From Tritrichomonas musculus (Eukaryota > Parabasalia > Tritrichomonadida > Tritrichomonadidae), in the NCBI GenBank assembly GCA_039105265.1, contig JAPFFF010000006.1, positions 620,001-684,000 on the forward strand: a stretch of 64,000 nt of DNA. The letters are read 5' to 3'. A program made the position numbers and the translations under genes. The notes under the pieces are model-generated. The model had not been told where the DNA came from, did no database searches, and saw only the letters and a program-made list of their open reading frames with translations. Positions 1 to 9,891 of this stretch are shown piece by piece (position 1 is the stretch's first letter; each line of letters starts with the position of its first letter).

Positions 1-226
1 TTACACATGGAGGTAGCCGAGGCTCAAGACTCTCTGCTCTTTGCATTAGCGACATTCTTTTAGATTTGCCTCTATTGATTTGAGTTGATGTATTTAATTC
101 TATTCGTTCTTTTATTGGAAGTTGATGATTAATAACTTGAAAAGGATTTGGAGCATCTATATCGTTTATAATTTGTCCATCGCCACCTAAATCCATTAAT
201 TTCGCAATGGATTCGTCATCATCCAT
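1..226 (-). CDS. Partial unknown protein, N-terminal 75 residues, runs off the left edge
   Basis: An uninterrupted frame starts at the ATG at 226-224 on the minus strand and continues to the window edge, giving 75 residues with no stop. The protein begins MDDDESIAKLMDLGGDG. It is acidic at first, then turns basic around residues 55-65 (RGKSKRMSLMQR). I do not recognise a family from this piece. The codon use and the near upstream sequence resemble the neighbouring host genes. It is divergent from the TMEM230-like gene, with about 250 bases between the two starts, so the gap must hold both promoters. The rest of the gene lies outside the window. Confidence 0.6.
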   Translation of the reverse strand, partial: MDDDESIAKLMDLGGDGQIINDIDAPNPFQVINHQLPIKERIELNTSTQINRGKSKRMSLMQRAESLEPRLPPCV

Positions 227-475
227 TTTGTATAATAACGACTTTTCTCAAATTTGAGTGGATAATTTTTTTTGAGGCCATATTTAAACAGAAATTAAAA
301 TTTTATCGTTTATTTGTTTTAATTTGAGAAATATAATCAATAATCATTTGTTTTTTAATAATAGTATAATTTTATATGGTAAATATTTAAAAAATAATAT
401 TTTATTGATAAATGCCCTTTTTTAACATTTTTTAAAGAAGATAATTATCAAATAAAAGAGATATTTTTTATAAAA

Positions 476-844
476 ATGAAAGCAAATATAAAATTTGAAT
501 CTCAAGATAGTTCAAGTTTCTCAATTAAATCAGTTCTTCAACTTCCATTCCGTGCGATAAAGGCTGTTGTCGATTGGTTTAAAGCAGGCGAACTTCCTCC
601 CGAAACACATAAAACTTCAATGAGGATAATGACAGCACTTCTTGTATTTGGTTTTTCTTTTTTAGCAATTATGATTCTATGCGCTTCAGGAATTTGCTTT
701 GAAACTTACAATATTTCGTATCCATCTTATCTTTTTATGACTTTTATTACCTTATGCCCTGGGCTTTACTCTCTTTGGATCACAATTTGTTGTTGGCGTC
801 GCGTTAAAGGTTATGAATGGGGAATGATTCCATTTTTTGACTGA
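476..844 (+). CDS. TMEM230/TMEM134-family (DUF872-like) two-pass membrane protein
   Basis: This is a 122-residue protein with two hydrophobic segments, near residues 49-69 and 83-105. The C-terminal stretch PGLYSLWITICCWRRVKGYE followed by a terminal IPFFD matches the layout of the TMEM230/TMEM134 family. In that family the second membrane helix begins with a PG(V/L)Y motif and the chain ends in a short G-Y...IPxFD tail. Known members sit in endosomal and secretory vesicle membranes and are linked to vesicle trafficking. The length fits the family, which is usually about 120-190 residues. The start is the first in-frame ATG after an AT-rich leader. The family call rests on motif resemblance by eye; the exact subfamily is uncertain. 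Confidence 0.7.
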   Translation: MKANIKFESQDSSSFSIKSVLQLPFRAIKAVVDWFKAGELPPETHKTSMRIMTALLVFGFSFLAIMILCASGICFETYNISYPSYLFMTFITLCPGLYSLWITICCWRRVKGYEWGMIPFFD

Positions 845-1328
845 AATAGCATTTTTATTATTTGATTTTCATGAAAATTTTTAAAAACAAAATGACCAAA
901 ATAGCAAATTTGGAAACATAAAAAATATAAAATAAAAACTACTTTTTTATTTTGAAATTTTCTTATATATTCTTATAAGATTATGATTTATAAATAAGAA
1001 ATCCTAACTTTGAGTTTTTGAATTTTTACAGCATCAGTCGAGTTGATTCATTTTACATATTGGTAAATAAAAAATAAAGATACAGGCTGCGCATTTCAAA
1101 TCGGCCCTTTTTAGCACTTTTGAAGGTCAATTTAAGGTCAAATATCCGTTAAAAGGGCCGATTTGAAATGCGCAGGCTGTAAATGGCTAAAAGCTTATTT
1201 TTTAGATAATAGATAATTTTCTTAAATATAATAATAATAATTAAACTAATCTTATTTATAAATCAATTTCTTCAAAATAATATGTATAAATGTATCATGT
1301 AATAATATATCTATATAATTTGATTTCA
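845..1328. other. Convergent intergenic gap with one small inverted-repeat element
   Basis: This AT-rich spacer lies between the converging 3' ends of the TMEM230-like gene and the TFIIE beta gene. Apart from the short inverted-repeat element at 1083-1179 I see no gene or RNA in it. Confidence 0.6.
1083..1179. mobile_element. 97-bp TA-flanked MITE with about 30-bp terminal inverted repeats
   Basis: The left arm starts at 1083 with CAGGCTGCGCATTTCAAATC. The right arm read on the minus strand from 1179 starts CAGCCTGCGCATTTCAAATC. The arms match over about 30 bases with one clear mismatch, up to a shared CGGCCCTTTT, and are separated by roughly 37 bases. Both ends are bordered by TA (1081-1082 and 1180-1181), as expected for a TA target duplication of the Tc1/mariner type. 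The GC content of the arms is well above that of the surrounding DNA. It has no coding capacity, so it would have been moved by a transposase encoded elsewhere. Confidence 0.7.
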
Positions 1329-2174
1329 TTAATCTTGTGCATTTAATTCTTCTGATATGTGTGCATTTGTTGATTTTGTACTTGCTCTCTTCTTTCTTTG
1401 TTTAGCAGCTGGGCCTTCGTTATCATCAAGTGATGGGTAATTTGGAACTGTTACGAACGGTGTAGCTTGTAACTCGCGTAGCATTGATTCTCTGTCATTT
1501 TGTGAATCAGGAATTTCGATATTTTCCCAAATTTGAAGAAATTCTTGATCGACTTGAAGTTTCATTAAATCTGGATCATAATAATAATATAACTTAATTC
1601 TTCTATCTTCATTTGAGTTAAAACAATCTATAACTTTTTCTTCCACCAGTTGTTTAAGATCTTTATCAAAACCTTTATATGCTCCTTGAAGTTCTGAGGT
1701 TTTTACTGCTTTGAGTTTAGTAAGTTGATCCAAAAGTTGGTTTTTATCAGCAATATCAATGGTTGGCCGGAAAGAATACATTTTTCCTTCATAATTAATA
1801 TGAGGATGTGCTCTCAGTTTCTTTATCAAATCTTTATCATGAACTTTGATATGTAAGTGTTTGAATATTTCGTCTTCTGAAACAGGAGGCTTGCCAGTTT
1901 GACAAAGTTCTTGAAGATACTGTAGAATATTTGTTAAATAATATGCACTTTCAAGTTGTGGCTTAACAGCAGTAGATGAACTCGTTCCGCCACGCTTAAC
2001 ATAAGCTTGGGCTCCTGTAACAGCGATCTCTTCTCCTTCCTGTGAACTTTCTTTCCCTTCTTTTGAATGTTTATGTTTGTGCTCTTTATCGTGCTTATGA
2101 TGTGATTTACGCTTTGTAAGTTGGTCGTTAGTTTGGGCTGTATATTTGTGTAAAATATCATCAATATTGCTCAT
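1329..2174 (-). CDS. GTF2E2: Transcription initiation factor TFIIE, beta subunit
   Basis: From the ATG at 2174 the protein is 281 residues and starts MSNIDDILHKYTAQ. It has a charged His/Lys-rich N-terminal region, then a winged-helix core (from about YYLTNILQYLQEL to GKMYSFRPTIDI). A second winged-helix-like region ends in VDQEFLQIWENIEI, which lines up well with the VDEEFQKLW motif of human TFIIE beta. A basic tail (KQRKKRAS) follows. TFIIE beta pairs with TFIIE alpha and recruits and activates TFIIH at RNA polymerase II promoters. An upstream ATG would add 22 residues, but I prefer 2174 because the initiator-like TTTCATTTTATAA lies 2 bases before that ATG. The extension would be encoded across this putative transcription start. 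Confidence 0.85.
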   Translation of the reverse strand: MSNIDDILHKYTAQTNDQLTKRKSHHKHDKEHKHKHSKEGKESSQEGEEIAVTGAQAYVKRGGTSSSTAVKPQLESAYYLTNILQYLQELCQTGKPPVSEDEIFKHLHIKVHDKDLIKKLRAHPHINYEGKMYSFRPTIDIADKNQLLDQLTKLKAVKTSELQGAYKGFDKDLKQLVEEKVIDCFNSNEDRRIKLYYYYDPDLMKLQVDQEFLQIWENIEIPDSQNDRESMLRELQATPFVTVPNYPSLDDNEGPAAKQRKKRASTKSTNAHISEELNAQD

Positions 2175-2747
2175 TTTTATAAAATGAAATATTGAGGTTT
2201 TGAGAATATAAATGGCTGAAAAATTATATCTGACTTTCACAAAATTTTCAGATACAATCTTTCCTTCTATCCGACTCTTTTTTTTTTTTCGATAATCTTT
2301 TAATCAAATATTTGAGCAAATGACTGAAAAGTCATAGCTAATGAAATTATGCTTATAAAAAATGATTTATTTTGGTATTGGCATAATCCCAATTATTTTA
2401 TTCATTTTTAATGAAAAAAGCTTTAAATCGATGATTAAAAGGCTTTTAATAAAAATGCAATGTTAACTTTGAATTATTAATAAAAGAATGATTATATTTG
2501 CAATTGATTCAGTTAGAAGAGATTAATTGCAATCTTTTATCAATTAAAAGCAGCTGAAATCGTTGAAATAATATACTTATTTTTTTAATTAATTTCATTT
2601 ACTTTCGTCAACATCATTTAGAAAACCATTAGTCAATTAAATTTGTATGAAATGAACAAATATCCTAAGATTTTAAATTTTTGATTTGAGTTGTTAAGGA
2701 ATTAAATTTGTAACCGTTTTATAACTGGTCTAAAAAACAACAAATTA
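2175..2747. other. Divergent promoter region between TFIIE beta and CNOT9
   Basis: This AT-rich spacer of about 570 bases separates two divergent genes and must contain both promoters. It includes a short T run near 2279. Beyond the initiator-like site at 2177-2189 I recognise nothing specific. Confidence 0.5.
2177..2189 (-). promoter_or_regulatory. Initiator-like element before the TFIIE beta start
   Basis: On the minus strand TTTCATTTTATAA ends two bases before the ATG at 2174. It contains TCATT, fitting the TCA-Py-(T/A) initiator known from trichomonad promoters. The identical 13-mer lies directly before the kinase gene at 32949. Calling it an initiator is inference from position and consensus. 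Confidence 0.5.
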
Positions 2748-3701
2748 ATGAGTAATTATAGACCGAATTCACCTCAATGGATTCAGCCTGGCCAAAACTT
2801 TGGACCATCTTATTCGAGCGGTCAATTTCAGCAACCACCTAGTCGCAGTATTGAACAGGTTATCACGCTTGTCAAACAGTTAACTTTAAGTTCTACCGAA
2901 CGTTCTGAAGCTCTACATACTTTATCATTACACAGAGAGCAAATTCCTGAACTAGCAATTCTTCTTTGGGAATCTCCAGGTACAATTACTTCCTTATTAT
3001 TTGAAATTCTAGCGATATATCCACATTTAGCGTCAACTTCATCAACATCAAATAGTCCGCCGCCATCTTTGAACTCTCGCCTTGCCAGCCGTGTTTGTAA
3101 TGTTTTAGCTCTTTTTCAATGTGTTGCAGGACATGATGAAACACGATTACCTTTCATTCGCGCTAATATACCTATGTATCTTTTCCCTTTTCTTCATACT
3201 ACAAATACAAGCCGCGAGTGTGAGTGCTTTAAGCTCACATCTCTTGGTATTCTTGGAAGTTTAGTCAAAGCTGAACAGCCAGATATTATTGAATATTTAT
3301 TACAGAATGAATTTGTACCATTATGTCTTCGAATTCTTAAATTCGGACAAGAAATGTCACGAATTGTTGCAGCATTTATTGTTCAAAAAATTTTAAGTGA
3401 TCCTAGTGGCCTTAGTCATGTCTGTACATCGTCAGAAAGATTAGAAACAGTTTTAAAAGTTTTAAATATAGTATTGAGTGATCTTTCAGTTAATTACAGT
3501 CAGAGATTAGCTAAAAACGTAGTAATGAGCTATGAAAATTTGCTCAAAACGCAAGAAGTTAAACAAGTTTTACCAAAAATGGACATGGATAAGCTCAGCA
3601 AAGTCCAATTCAACCCAAGTTGCGATGATCATTTCACTCAGTTTGTTCAAAAACTACTTTCATATAATACACCAAAGGCATCACAGCCAAAAAACCACTA
3701 G
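2748..3701 (+). CDS. CNOT9: CCR4-NOT complex subunit 9 (CNOT9/Rcd1/Caf40)
   Basis: This 317-residue armadillo-repeat protein carries the signature blocks of Rcd1: an early IEQVITLVKQLTLSSTERSEAL, then ELAILLWESPGTITSLLFEI, SRVCNVLALFQCVAGHDETR, IPMYLFPFLHTTNTSRECEC and LTSLGILGSLVKAEQPDIIE. The Rcd1 domain spans about residues 33-300. A short Pro/Gln/Ser-rich N-terminal tail precedes it, and the length matches the family (about 300 residues). CNOT9 is the peptide- and nucleic-acid-binding module of the CCR4-NOT deadenylase. It docks regulators such as GW182-type proteins and the decay machinery. The start is the first ATG of the frame. Confidence 0.93.
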   Translation: MSNYRPNSPQWIQPGQNFGPSYSSGQFQQPPSRSIEQVITLVKQLTLSSTERSEALHTLSLHREQIPELAILLWESPGTITSLLFEILAIYPHLASTSSTSNSPPPSLNSRLASRVCNVLALFQCVAGHDETRLPFIRANIPMYLFPFLHTTNTSRECECFKLTSLGILGSLVKAEQPDIIEYLLQNEFVPLCLRILKFGQEMSRIVAAFIVQKILSDPSGLSHVCTSSERLETVLKVLNIVLSDLSVNYSQRLAKNVVMSYENLLKTQEVKQVLPKMDMDKLSKVQFNPSCDDHFTQFVQKLLSYNTPKASQPKNH

Positions 3702-4017
3702 AATTATAATCGTGATATAGTTTTAAAATATATTTTCATTTAGATCTTTTCCATTAAAGCGTAATTAAAAAAAAAATTATAAAATCTTCTTTTATTATTA
3801 AACGGTTTTATAAAATGACCTTTATAGGGGTGGGAGAGCAGAAAAAAAGTAGATATTTTTTCCCTTCAACTTTTGTATTTCCGAAGCAAGCTAAAAATAC
3901 AAGTAAAGGTGTTAACAAGTAGACCTACATGGATAATATATCTTGATGGCGATACACTTGAAAAACCTTCATACATGTTTACAAAAAAGATTCTTAGAGG
4001 ATTTCAAGAACCTGTAT
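3702..4017. other. Intergenic gap at the edge of the element graveyard
   Basis: This is the AT-rich 3' flank of CNOT9. Near 3828 it contains an unusually G-rich run (GGGGTGGGAGAG). A short open frame on the + strand (3873-4067) overlaps fossil sequence and has no recognisable product, so I do not call it a gene. I found no convincing terminal repeat of the neighbouring fossil here. Confidence 0.4.
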
Positions 4018-4458
4018 TTATATTGATAGTTGATAATACACCAAAAGCATTAACAAAATATTATTAAAAATTATCATATAATGATTTAAGACGTCCGTAT
4101 TTGTTGTTGTCGTCTGCCATTTTATTAGTTGAAAAATATTTTTATTGTGTTCCTTTGATAGTTCAATAAAAGAATCAGATAAATCATCTTTTTTCAATAA
4201 TAATGAATCAGAATCGGATTCGCTTAATGTTATATTAAGTAATGAATCTTCACTGTCTTTAAGCAATTGTGTAGTCGTGTCATTTTCATCTTCACTCGGA
4301 GTTATTCGTTTTCTTCTTGGTGTTCTCCGTTTATTGCTATCAAGTACTGGTTCATGAATGCTTGTTCTCTTTCTTCTTCCTTTGGTCGTTTGTGGTGTTT
4401 GACTCTTTCTAGGTGGTTTTATGGGTGATGAATGAACCCCGTCAGAACTATAATTCAA
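4018..4458 (-). pseudogene. Fossil part: small basic/acidic protein
   Basis: A minus-strand coding remnant in the left block of the Polinton-like fossil. It is rich in Arg/Lys near its start (GRRKRTS, KRRTPRRKR) and in Ser/Asp/Glu in the middle. Such a basic region could bind DNA, but I recognise no family. It lies just downstream of another small acidic protein on the same strand. Confidence 0.4.
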
Positions 4459-4507
4459 ATCATCGTTGACAACAATATTAAAGTAAATGATAATGATATC
4501 AAGACTT

Positions 4508-4867
4508 TTATTTATCTGTTGTGTGCCCTCTTAATTTAAGGAATTGATTGCCTTTACTTTTAATACCTGCATTGATTTTGTTCATCAATGAAACAAATCG
4601 ACGAAACTTGACTTTCATTTCTCGAATCTTTCCCACACTTCTTCCTGTATACTCATTGTTTTGTATCAAATACAACAAATTAATTAATTCATTGAGGTGA
4701 TTTAGATTGTATGTACTGAGAAACATTGACTTAAAATATTCTATCGGGTCATCTAGTTCAGCATCATCAGCATCGGGTATCTCACTGTCAAATATAGTTT
4801 CATCATCAATATTACTTAAATCTAATTCAAAGCTATCAGATGAATAATTTTTATCTTGTTTTGACAT
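4508..4867 (-). pseudogene. Fossil part: small acidic protein, unknown function
   Basis: A minus-strand remnant of about 119 codons. It has an acidic N-terminal half (DSEIPDADDAELDDP), a central Leu/Asn-rich helix (LNHLNELINLLYLI) and a basic C-terminal third. It diverges from the fibre-like part, whose start lies about 20 bases away. No family is recognised; membership in the fossil is inferred from position and style. Confidence 0.4.
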
Positions 4868-4889
4868 TGTTTAGTTTCTAATAAATTAA

Positions 4890-5800
4890 ATGTTTACGTT
4901 TGAGCAGAGTGGACACATAACAGAAACAAATACTATTGACGGTTTAATTAACGAGTACATTACAAGATATGTTGACAATTATGTTATCAAAGGCGATACA
5001 GCGAATGGAAACGGAGGAGGTTCAAACGGTAATGGAATCACTGAAGAACAATTGAATGAAGCTATTAACGGTTTACGTGATTATGTTATCAACAATTATG
5101 CTTTATCAACAGATATACCTGATGACTTGATTAATGAAGAATCATTGACGACAAAAATAAATGAAGCATTGAAAGGTTATGCATTGAAGAGTGATATACC
5201 AACAATTCCAACTGATTTGGTCAATGAACAAATCAACCAGTAGTGAGTCAAGTGAATCGATAGATATTCATTTTAAAACTCATATTATTTCATTGAATGC
5301 AGCGGATATTTATGATGTATCTATCACATTAATCAGCAACCAACCTTTGAGTGATAATATGATTACATCAGTGAAATATGCGAATGATAACTCTGCATTG
5401 AAATCATCAATGAACTCTATTAATGATTTCGTTATCGGTTCGCCTTTATATATGACATGAAAGGTTTACAAACATGTTGACAATCAATGGAAACCATCAA
5501 CTTCAGATGATAAAACTGATTGTATTTGTAGTGTAAAGTCATCAGAAACATGGAAAGAGTATGTCGGTATTTGTGTCAGAATCGATAACAAAAATAATGC
5601 AATAACATTTGCAAATCATGGGGATTAGATGGTTCGTGTCAATTATTCATCATGTTATTCAATCGGTGATGTAGTTCATTGATAATGAAGACAATAGGCT
5701 GAAAGTTCTTTCAGGAGAGATATTAATAACATCAAAAATAAAACGTATGACTGTTGGAATCATTACAAGTATCATCGATGAAAGAACTCTTTCAGTATTC
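4890..5800 (+). pseudogene. Fossil part: fibre-like surface protein
   Basis: Plus-strand remnant whose N-terminal part has a Gly/Asn linker followed by repeated ITEEQLNEAINGLRDYVINN and YALSTDIPDDL / YALKSDIPTIP units. This resembles the spaced coiled-coil and shaft repeats of virus and phage fibre proteins. The downstream stretch to about 5.8 kb still reads like coding sequence but is broken. The role as a fibre is inference from repeat style only. Confidence 0.45.
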
Positions 5801-5810
5801 AAAGAGTAAA

Positions 5811-6419
5811 TCAAATCAAATCATGAAGCCTCTTGAACTTGTTGTAATACACATGAATTTTCTTTCCTTCTTCGGTAATCATATTAACAAATAAACTATC
5901 ATTTTTCTTTTCATTGATGTAAAGCTTCCTGTATTGAACACCGATAAAGAAATAAAATATATCATCATGAAAATAATAGTTTTCGAATGTTTGATTTCCA
6001 TATTCATCAGCAACAATTGCATCATTAGAAATTTCATCAACATATTCATAATGAATTGATGTATTTACTGTTGAATATTGTATATTTTTACCATTATCTG
6101 AATTTGATACAAATCGTAAATTATCAACATGATAATCAGTTTTGATTCTATTCTTATGGTCGACTTGTGGCAGATTATCAGGGTAGTCAATAAAATGCTT
6201 TGCTACAAGAAAATATTTATAATATGTTTTCTTGTTTAAGCACTGATAAACATTTTGTCTGTATTCACCTTCAGCCACAATTCTTCCTGTTTTTCTGTTC
6301 TTGATGTTATAAGGGAAAGTTGTTTGAATTTCATAATCGTTTTCAAAACCTTTCGAGGGTTCAAATTCAGCTTCATAATCAGCATTTTCAATTCGTGTTT
6401 GTTCAGTTGGTTGACTCAT
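5811..6419 (-). CDS. HNH endonuclease-like protein inside the Polinton-like fossil
   Basis: A 202-codon frame whose middle carries the HNH_3-type pattern: VDHKNRIKTDYHVDNLRFVS followed by N-D-N. The first His of the VDH pair, the Asn of VDNLR and the trailing Asn are the usual metal and catalytic positions. Such proteins nick or cut DNA and often travel with viruses, phages and large transposons. It lies convergent to the fibre-like part. It may be a hitch-hiking endonuclease of the element rather than a host gene. Confidence 0.6.
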   Translation of the reverse strand: MSQPTEQTRIENADYEAEFEPSKGFENDYEIQTTFPYNIKNRKTGRIVAEGEYRQNVYQCLNKKTYYKYFLVAKHFIDYPDNLPQVDHKNRIKTDYHVDNLRFVSNSDNGKNIQYSTVNTSIHYEYVDEISNDAIVADEYGNQTFENYYFHDDIFYFFIGVQYRKLYINEKKNDSLFVNMITEEGKKIHVYYNKFKRLHDLI

Positions 6420-6475
6420 TTATATCAAAAATAAAAAAAAATTGATTTTTAAAATAAAATAATCAAAATAATCAT

Positions 6476-6622
6476 TTAATGATTCTCAATGAAATAGCTT
6501 GATGCATTCATTCCATGAATATAAGGACAATAACAATGATTGCCTAATGTTATCATTTTGTTGTGCATCTTTGTTAAAGCATTTTTGATAACAGTTATTT
6601 TACTCATCAATTGATTATTCAT
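6476..6622 (-). other. Small 48-codon frame of the left fossil block
   Basis: A minus-strand frame beginning MNNQLMSKITVIKNALTKMH and ending SSYFIENH. It sits upstream of the HNH gene in the same direction. The open reading continues upstream to about 6650, where the sequence changes character to A/T runs. I take that point as the approximate left edge of inserted transposon DNA. Function unknown. Confidence 0.35.
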
Positions 6623-6649
6623 TTGAAGGTTTATGTTCTTGCCAGAGGT

Positions 6650-7193
6650 GCCAAATTTTTTTTTGGCTGAAAATTTTTCGTTGAAATTTTGATATTACAT
6701 TATCATATAAATAAATTATCTGTTACTCGATTTTTGTGAGATTTCTATCGGCTGAAATCGAAATCAAAAACAATTATAAAAAAGTGCGATCTAAAGTTGG
6801 GTGTAAAAAATATTCAATATAATATAATATATATATACATATTTGATTGAATATGTAAATTGTGCAATTTGTTTTGTTATCCCATTTTTCTGTAAAAAGT
6901 TATATGCTTTTTTTTTTTTTTTTTTTTTTGATTTTTTTAATTGTGTTATTGAAAAAATTCGGTTGAAGAACGCCGCTCATTGTAATTATCATATATATAG
7001 AAGTTATTAATGTTATCAATAAGTTTATATATAACAAATGAAAAATTAATAATTAATCATCTTAATATTATGAATTTTTTTATTTAATAATTTTGTGGAA
7101 ATAATTCAAAAAATACTTTTCATCTTTTTTTGAAAGATTTACCACTGACATATATAACAATAATTCAATAAATCATTAATTTAAATTATAAAT
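6650..7193. other. 3' flank of the transposase gene, non-coding
   Basis: Strongly AT-rich, with a run of about 20 Ts near 6909 and several AT dinucleotide stretches. It probably belongs to the inserted DNA transposon. I searched by eye for a terminal repeat matching the other side (9.4-9.9 kb) and did not find one. Confidence 0.4.
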
Positions 7194-9371
7194 TTAATAT
7201 TTATGTGGTTTGTATCTCTTAATTGTGTAATAGTAGTCAACAACATTGAGTGCAATGTATTCAAAAATGTCATTTTTTAACCATCGTTCATCTGGTGCAT
7301 TTGGGCATTTTCCGTGTATTTGTTGGATATATTTCAGTAGATCAGCCAGATCTCTTTTAGTTGTTTTTTTACCAAAAATATCATAACACATTTTGGTGAA
7401 TAGTTCTTTTTTGCTTTTTATATTTCCTTCTAAATTTCGAGCAGGACTTTTTACTGGAACACCCATAATCAATCTTCTGGCTCGACAGCAATGATCAACA
7501 CCATAATTAAATGTATTTAATGTCAATACTTTTCTTTTTTTGCTATCATCATCATTTGTAAAATATGATAGAAAGAATTCTGTCCAAGAAATGATTTGAT
7601 CAAAATCTATTTTCTGATTGTTTTCAACATTAAAACCTGAAAAAGATAAAAAAGCTTTGGCGACATTTTCAGGTGAAAATGGAAGATCAATGTTCATTTT
7701 ATCAATGTCGCATTTATTTACTATAACATTTGGCGATGCCGTTCTTCCCTTTATTTTTTCCACATCTTCATTAAAATTACGTAATTGCTTATATGTCAAT
7801 TCTGAGTCAAATGATTGCATCGATGAAATAACATGAATGAAACGTGTTAGAGTATTTACATTTTTAGATTTTATTCTACTTATTCCGAATTTGTGTTCTA
7901 AAGGTTCGGTTCCGTTTCGTGAAACACCGAAGTTAATTTCATTATTCATTAACTGAATATTTGAGTGCAATAAATTGGCAAATTCAATTAATAGACTTTT
8001 TGAATAAAAAGTAACATCTAGACAATCATTATATTTTTTCTGTCTCAATTTCCCGTCATTTTTTCCCCAACAATCCCAATAGTAAACTAAAAAGAAAAAA
8101 GCGCATTTAAGAATAAAACAACGCAGATTAAAACCTAAATTTTTTGTATTCATTCCAATATTGGCAAAAACAATAGGAAACCAATATGCCGAAGCTTCAA
8201 AATATTTGTTCTGAATAAGTCTAATTAAATTTTCTGCCTTAAATAACTCCAACGGTAAAGAGTCGTGCATTTTGGTGTAAAGCTCATTATTCCATACAAC
8301 TTCGCCCATGTTATTCAAAATTTCTCTTAGTTTTACAATATCAATAAATGGATTTTCAATGTCAAAACCGATGTGAATAATTGAGGACAAAAGCCGATAT
8401 CTTAACCTCTTTATAATATGATAAAAGTCAGAAACAATTCTGAGTTTTTTTGAAGACTTAATTTTGATTTTGTTTGTAATTAAAACTTTTGAAATGTATG
8501 ACTCAAAATACATAAAATGTAAATCACGGTAAGCATTATCACCATCAAATGCATAGCTTTTAATTATTATTCTCCGTTTTTTTAATTCCCAACGAATTGT
8601 ATGTAACAATTTAATAATTTCATTATTAGACTTTCCGTTTGAAGCTGGCTTTATATAGATAACAAAAGGCTTGAAATCAACATTGTAAGGCTGCACCTGG
8701 AAAACAAATGCAGCCTTGATTATTTTATTCCAATTTGCATTAATAAAGAAGTTTAATGATTCAGGATTTTTAAGGAAATAATTAAATGCATTTTTGGGTA
8801 ATTTTTCAAGTAATTCGTCAGGGAATGCAAAGCCTTCAAAACTATTGTCACTTTTTATCTTGCCGTCTGGCTTAAAATATATCGCATCTACAGATAAACA
8901 TGCTGAGATATTTATTGTTTTTGGAATATGATATTTGTCTTTCCATATGTTTACAGTATTATTTACTTCTTCAATATTTAACAGTTTTTCTGGAATGTCT
9001 GAAATAGATTGATTACTGATGCTTTCAATTTTACGAGGTGCTGGGAAAGGAAGCTTTTTGGCCAGTAATGCATATGCTTTTGGACATAATGAATACATTT
9101 GTAAAGCCAAATCCATTGTTTCCATATTATAATTATCTTTTTCAGAATTATTTTGATCATGCTTGATAAGATCTAGTAATATTTCATTTCGTTCGGCTTC
9201 ATTTGGAATAACTACTTCTCTTTGCTTGTTCAACTCATTTTTTAAGGTATGTATCTGATTAATTGCAGCGGTCAACTTGTTATGCTCAAGATTTTGAGAT
9301 CTTGTATCCTTTAAAAGTTCTTTTTGCTTTTTTCTTTCCTCTCTTGCCAGGAGTAGCTGTTGGTTGTTCAT
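7194..9371 (-). mobile_element. DNA transposase with RNase H-like DDE pattern, P-element/THAP9-like
   Basis: An uninterrupted 725-codon frame. Residues 1-55 form a Lys/Glu-rich coiled-coil-like segment. The core shows a first strand with D162 (SVDAIY), a D-rich turn FDGDNAYRDLH (276-285), then SDFYHIIKRLRYRLL with D315, and later TEPLEHKFGISRIKS with E492. The D...D-x-x-H...E-x-x-FG order recalls P-element/THAP9 transposases, where the DxxH block precedes a lysine/arginine helix and the last acid sits next to a conserved FG. The D162-D315 spacing is longer than in Drosophila P or THAP9, and no THAP zinc finger is visible, so a related superfamily is possible. The full open frame suggests recent activity compared with the fossil around it. 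Confidence 0.6.
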
Positions 9372-9889
9372 TATATGTATTTTTTGATTTGTCAGATTTA
9401 TATTTTAAAAGGAAAAATTCATTCCTACGATACGATTTTTACAATATTGCAGATAAATACTAAGTTCAATATATTAATGAACATATTTTATTAGCGTCCT
9501 AAAATTTTCTGCCATTTTAAAAATAAACTAAAAATAATTTTTAGCACGTTATTATTGCTTTCAAAAAGTTTTTTTTTCTTAACAAATTTTAAAACTATTT
9601 TATTTCATTTTGTATTCATTTATAAACTTTTTTAACAATACTATGTTATGATATGCAAGCAAAAAAATATGGTAAAAATGATTTGTTCTATCTTTCTTAT
9701 AAGGTTGAAGCAAAAACTTAGACATTTCATTCTATTTTAAATCTCATGATTTTAAAACGCGGCATCAAATGAATTACATTTTTTTTATTAATATAAATTC
9801 TTTTGATTTTTCTAACTATAAACTTTAAATAAAAAAAATCAAATCTCATAAGAATTTGCATTTCATGATAGAAACAATCATTTTTCTCA
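9372..9889. other. Upstream flank of the transposase gene
   Basis: AT-rich non-coding sequence between the transposase start and the TA-flanked inverted-repeat element. It probably holds the transposase promoter and the right end of that transposon, but I could not define the end. Confidence 0.35.
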
Positions 9890-9891
9890 TA

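Noticed and set aside
2175-2240. N-terminal extension of TFIIE beta from an upstream ATG
   Set aside because: The initiator-like TTTCATTTTATAA lies inside it and the extension has no family counterpart, so the ATG at 2174 is preferred.
3826-3845. G-rich string considered as a Polinton terminal repeat
   Set aside because: No inverted partner near 13.6-14.0 kb.
3873-4067. 64-codon open frame on the + strand
   Set aside because: Overlaps fossil sequence on the other strand, has no recognisable domain and no supporting context.
6640-6670. CAGAGGTGCCAAATTTTTTT considered as left end of the P-like transposon
   Set aside because: No complementary end was found between 9.4 and 12.0 kb, so the border is not claimed.
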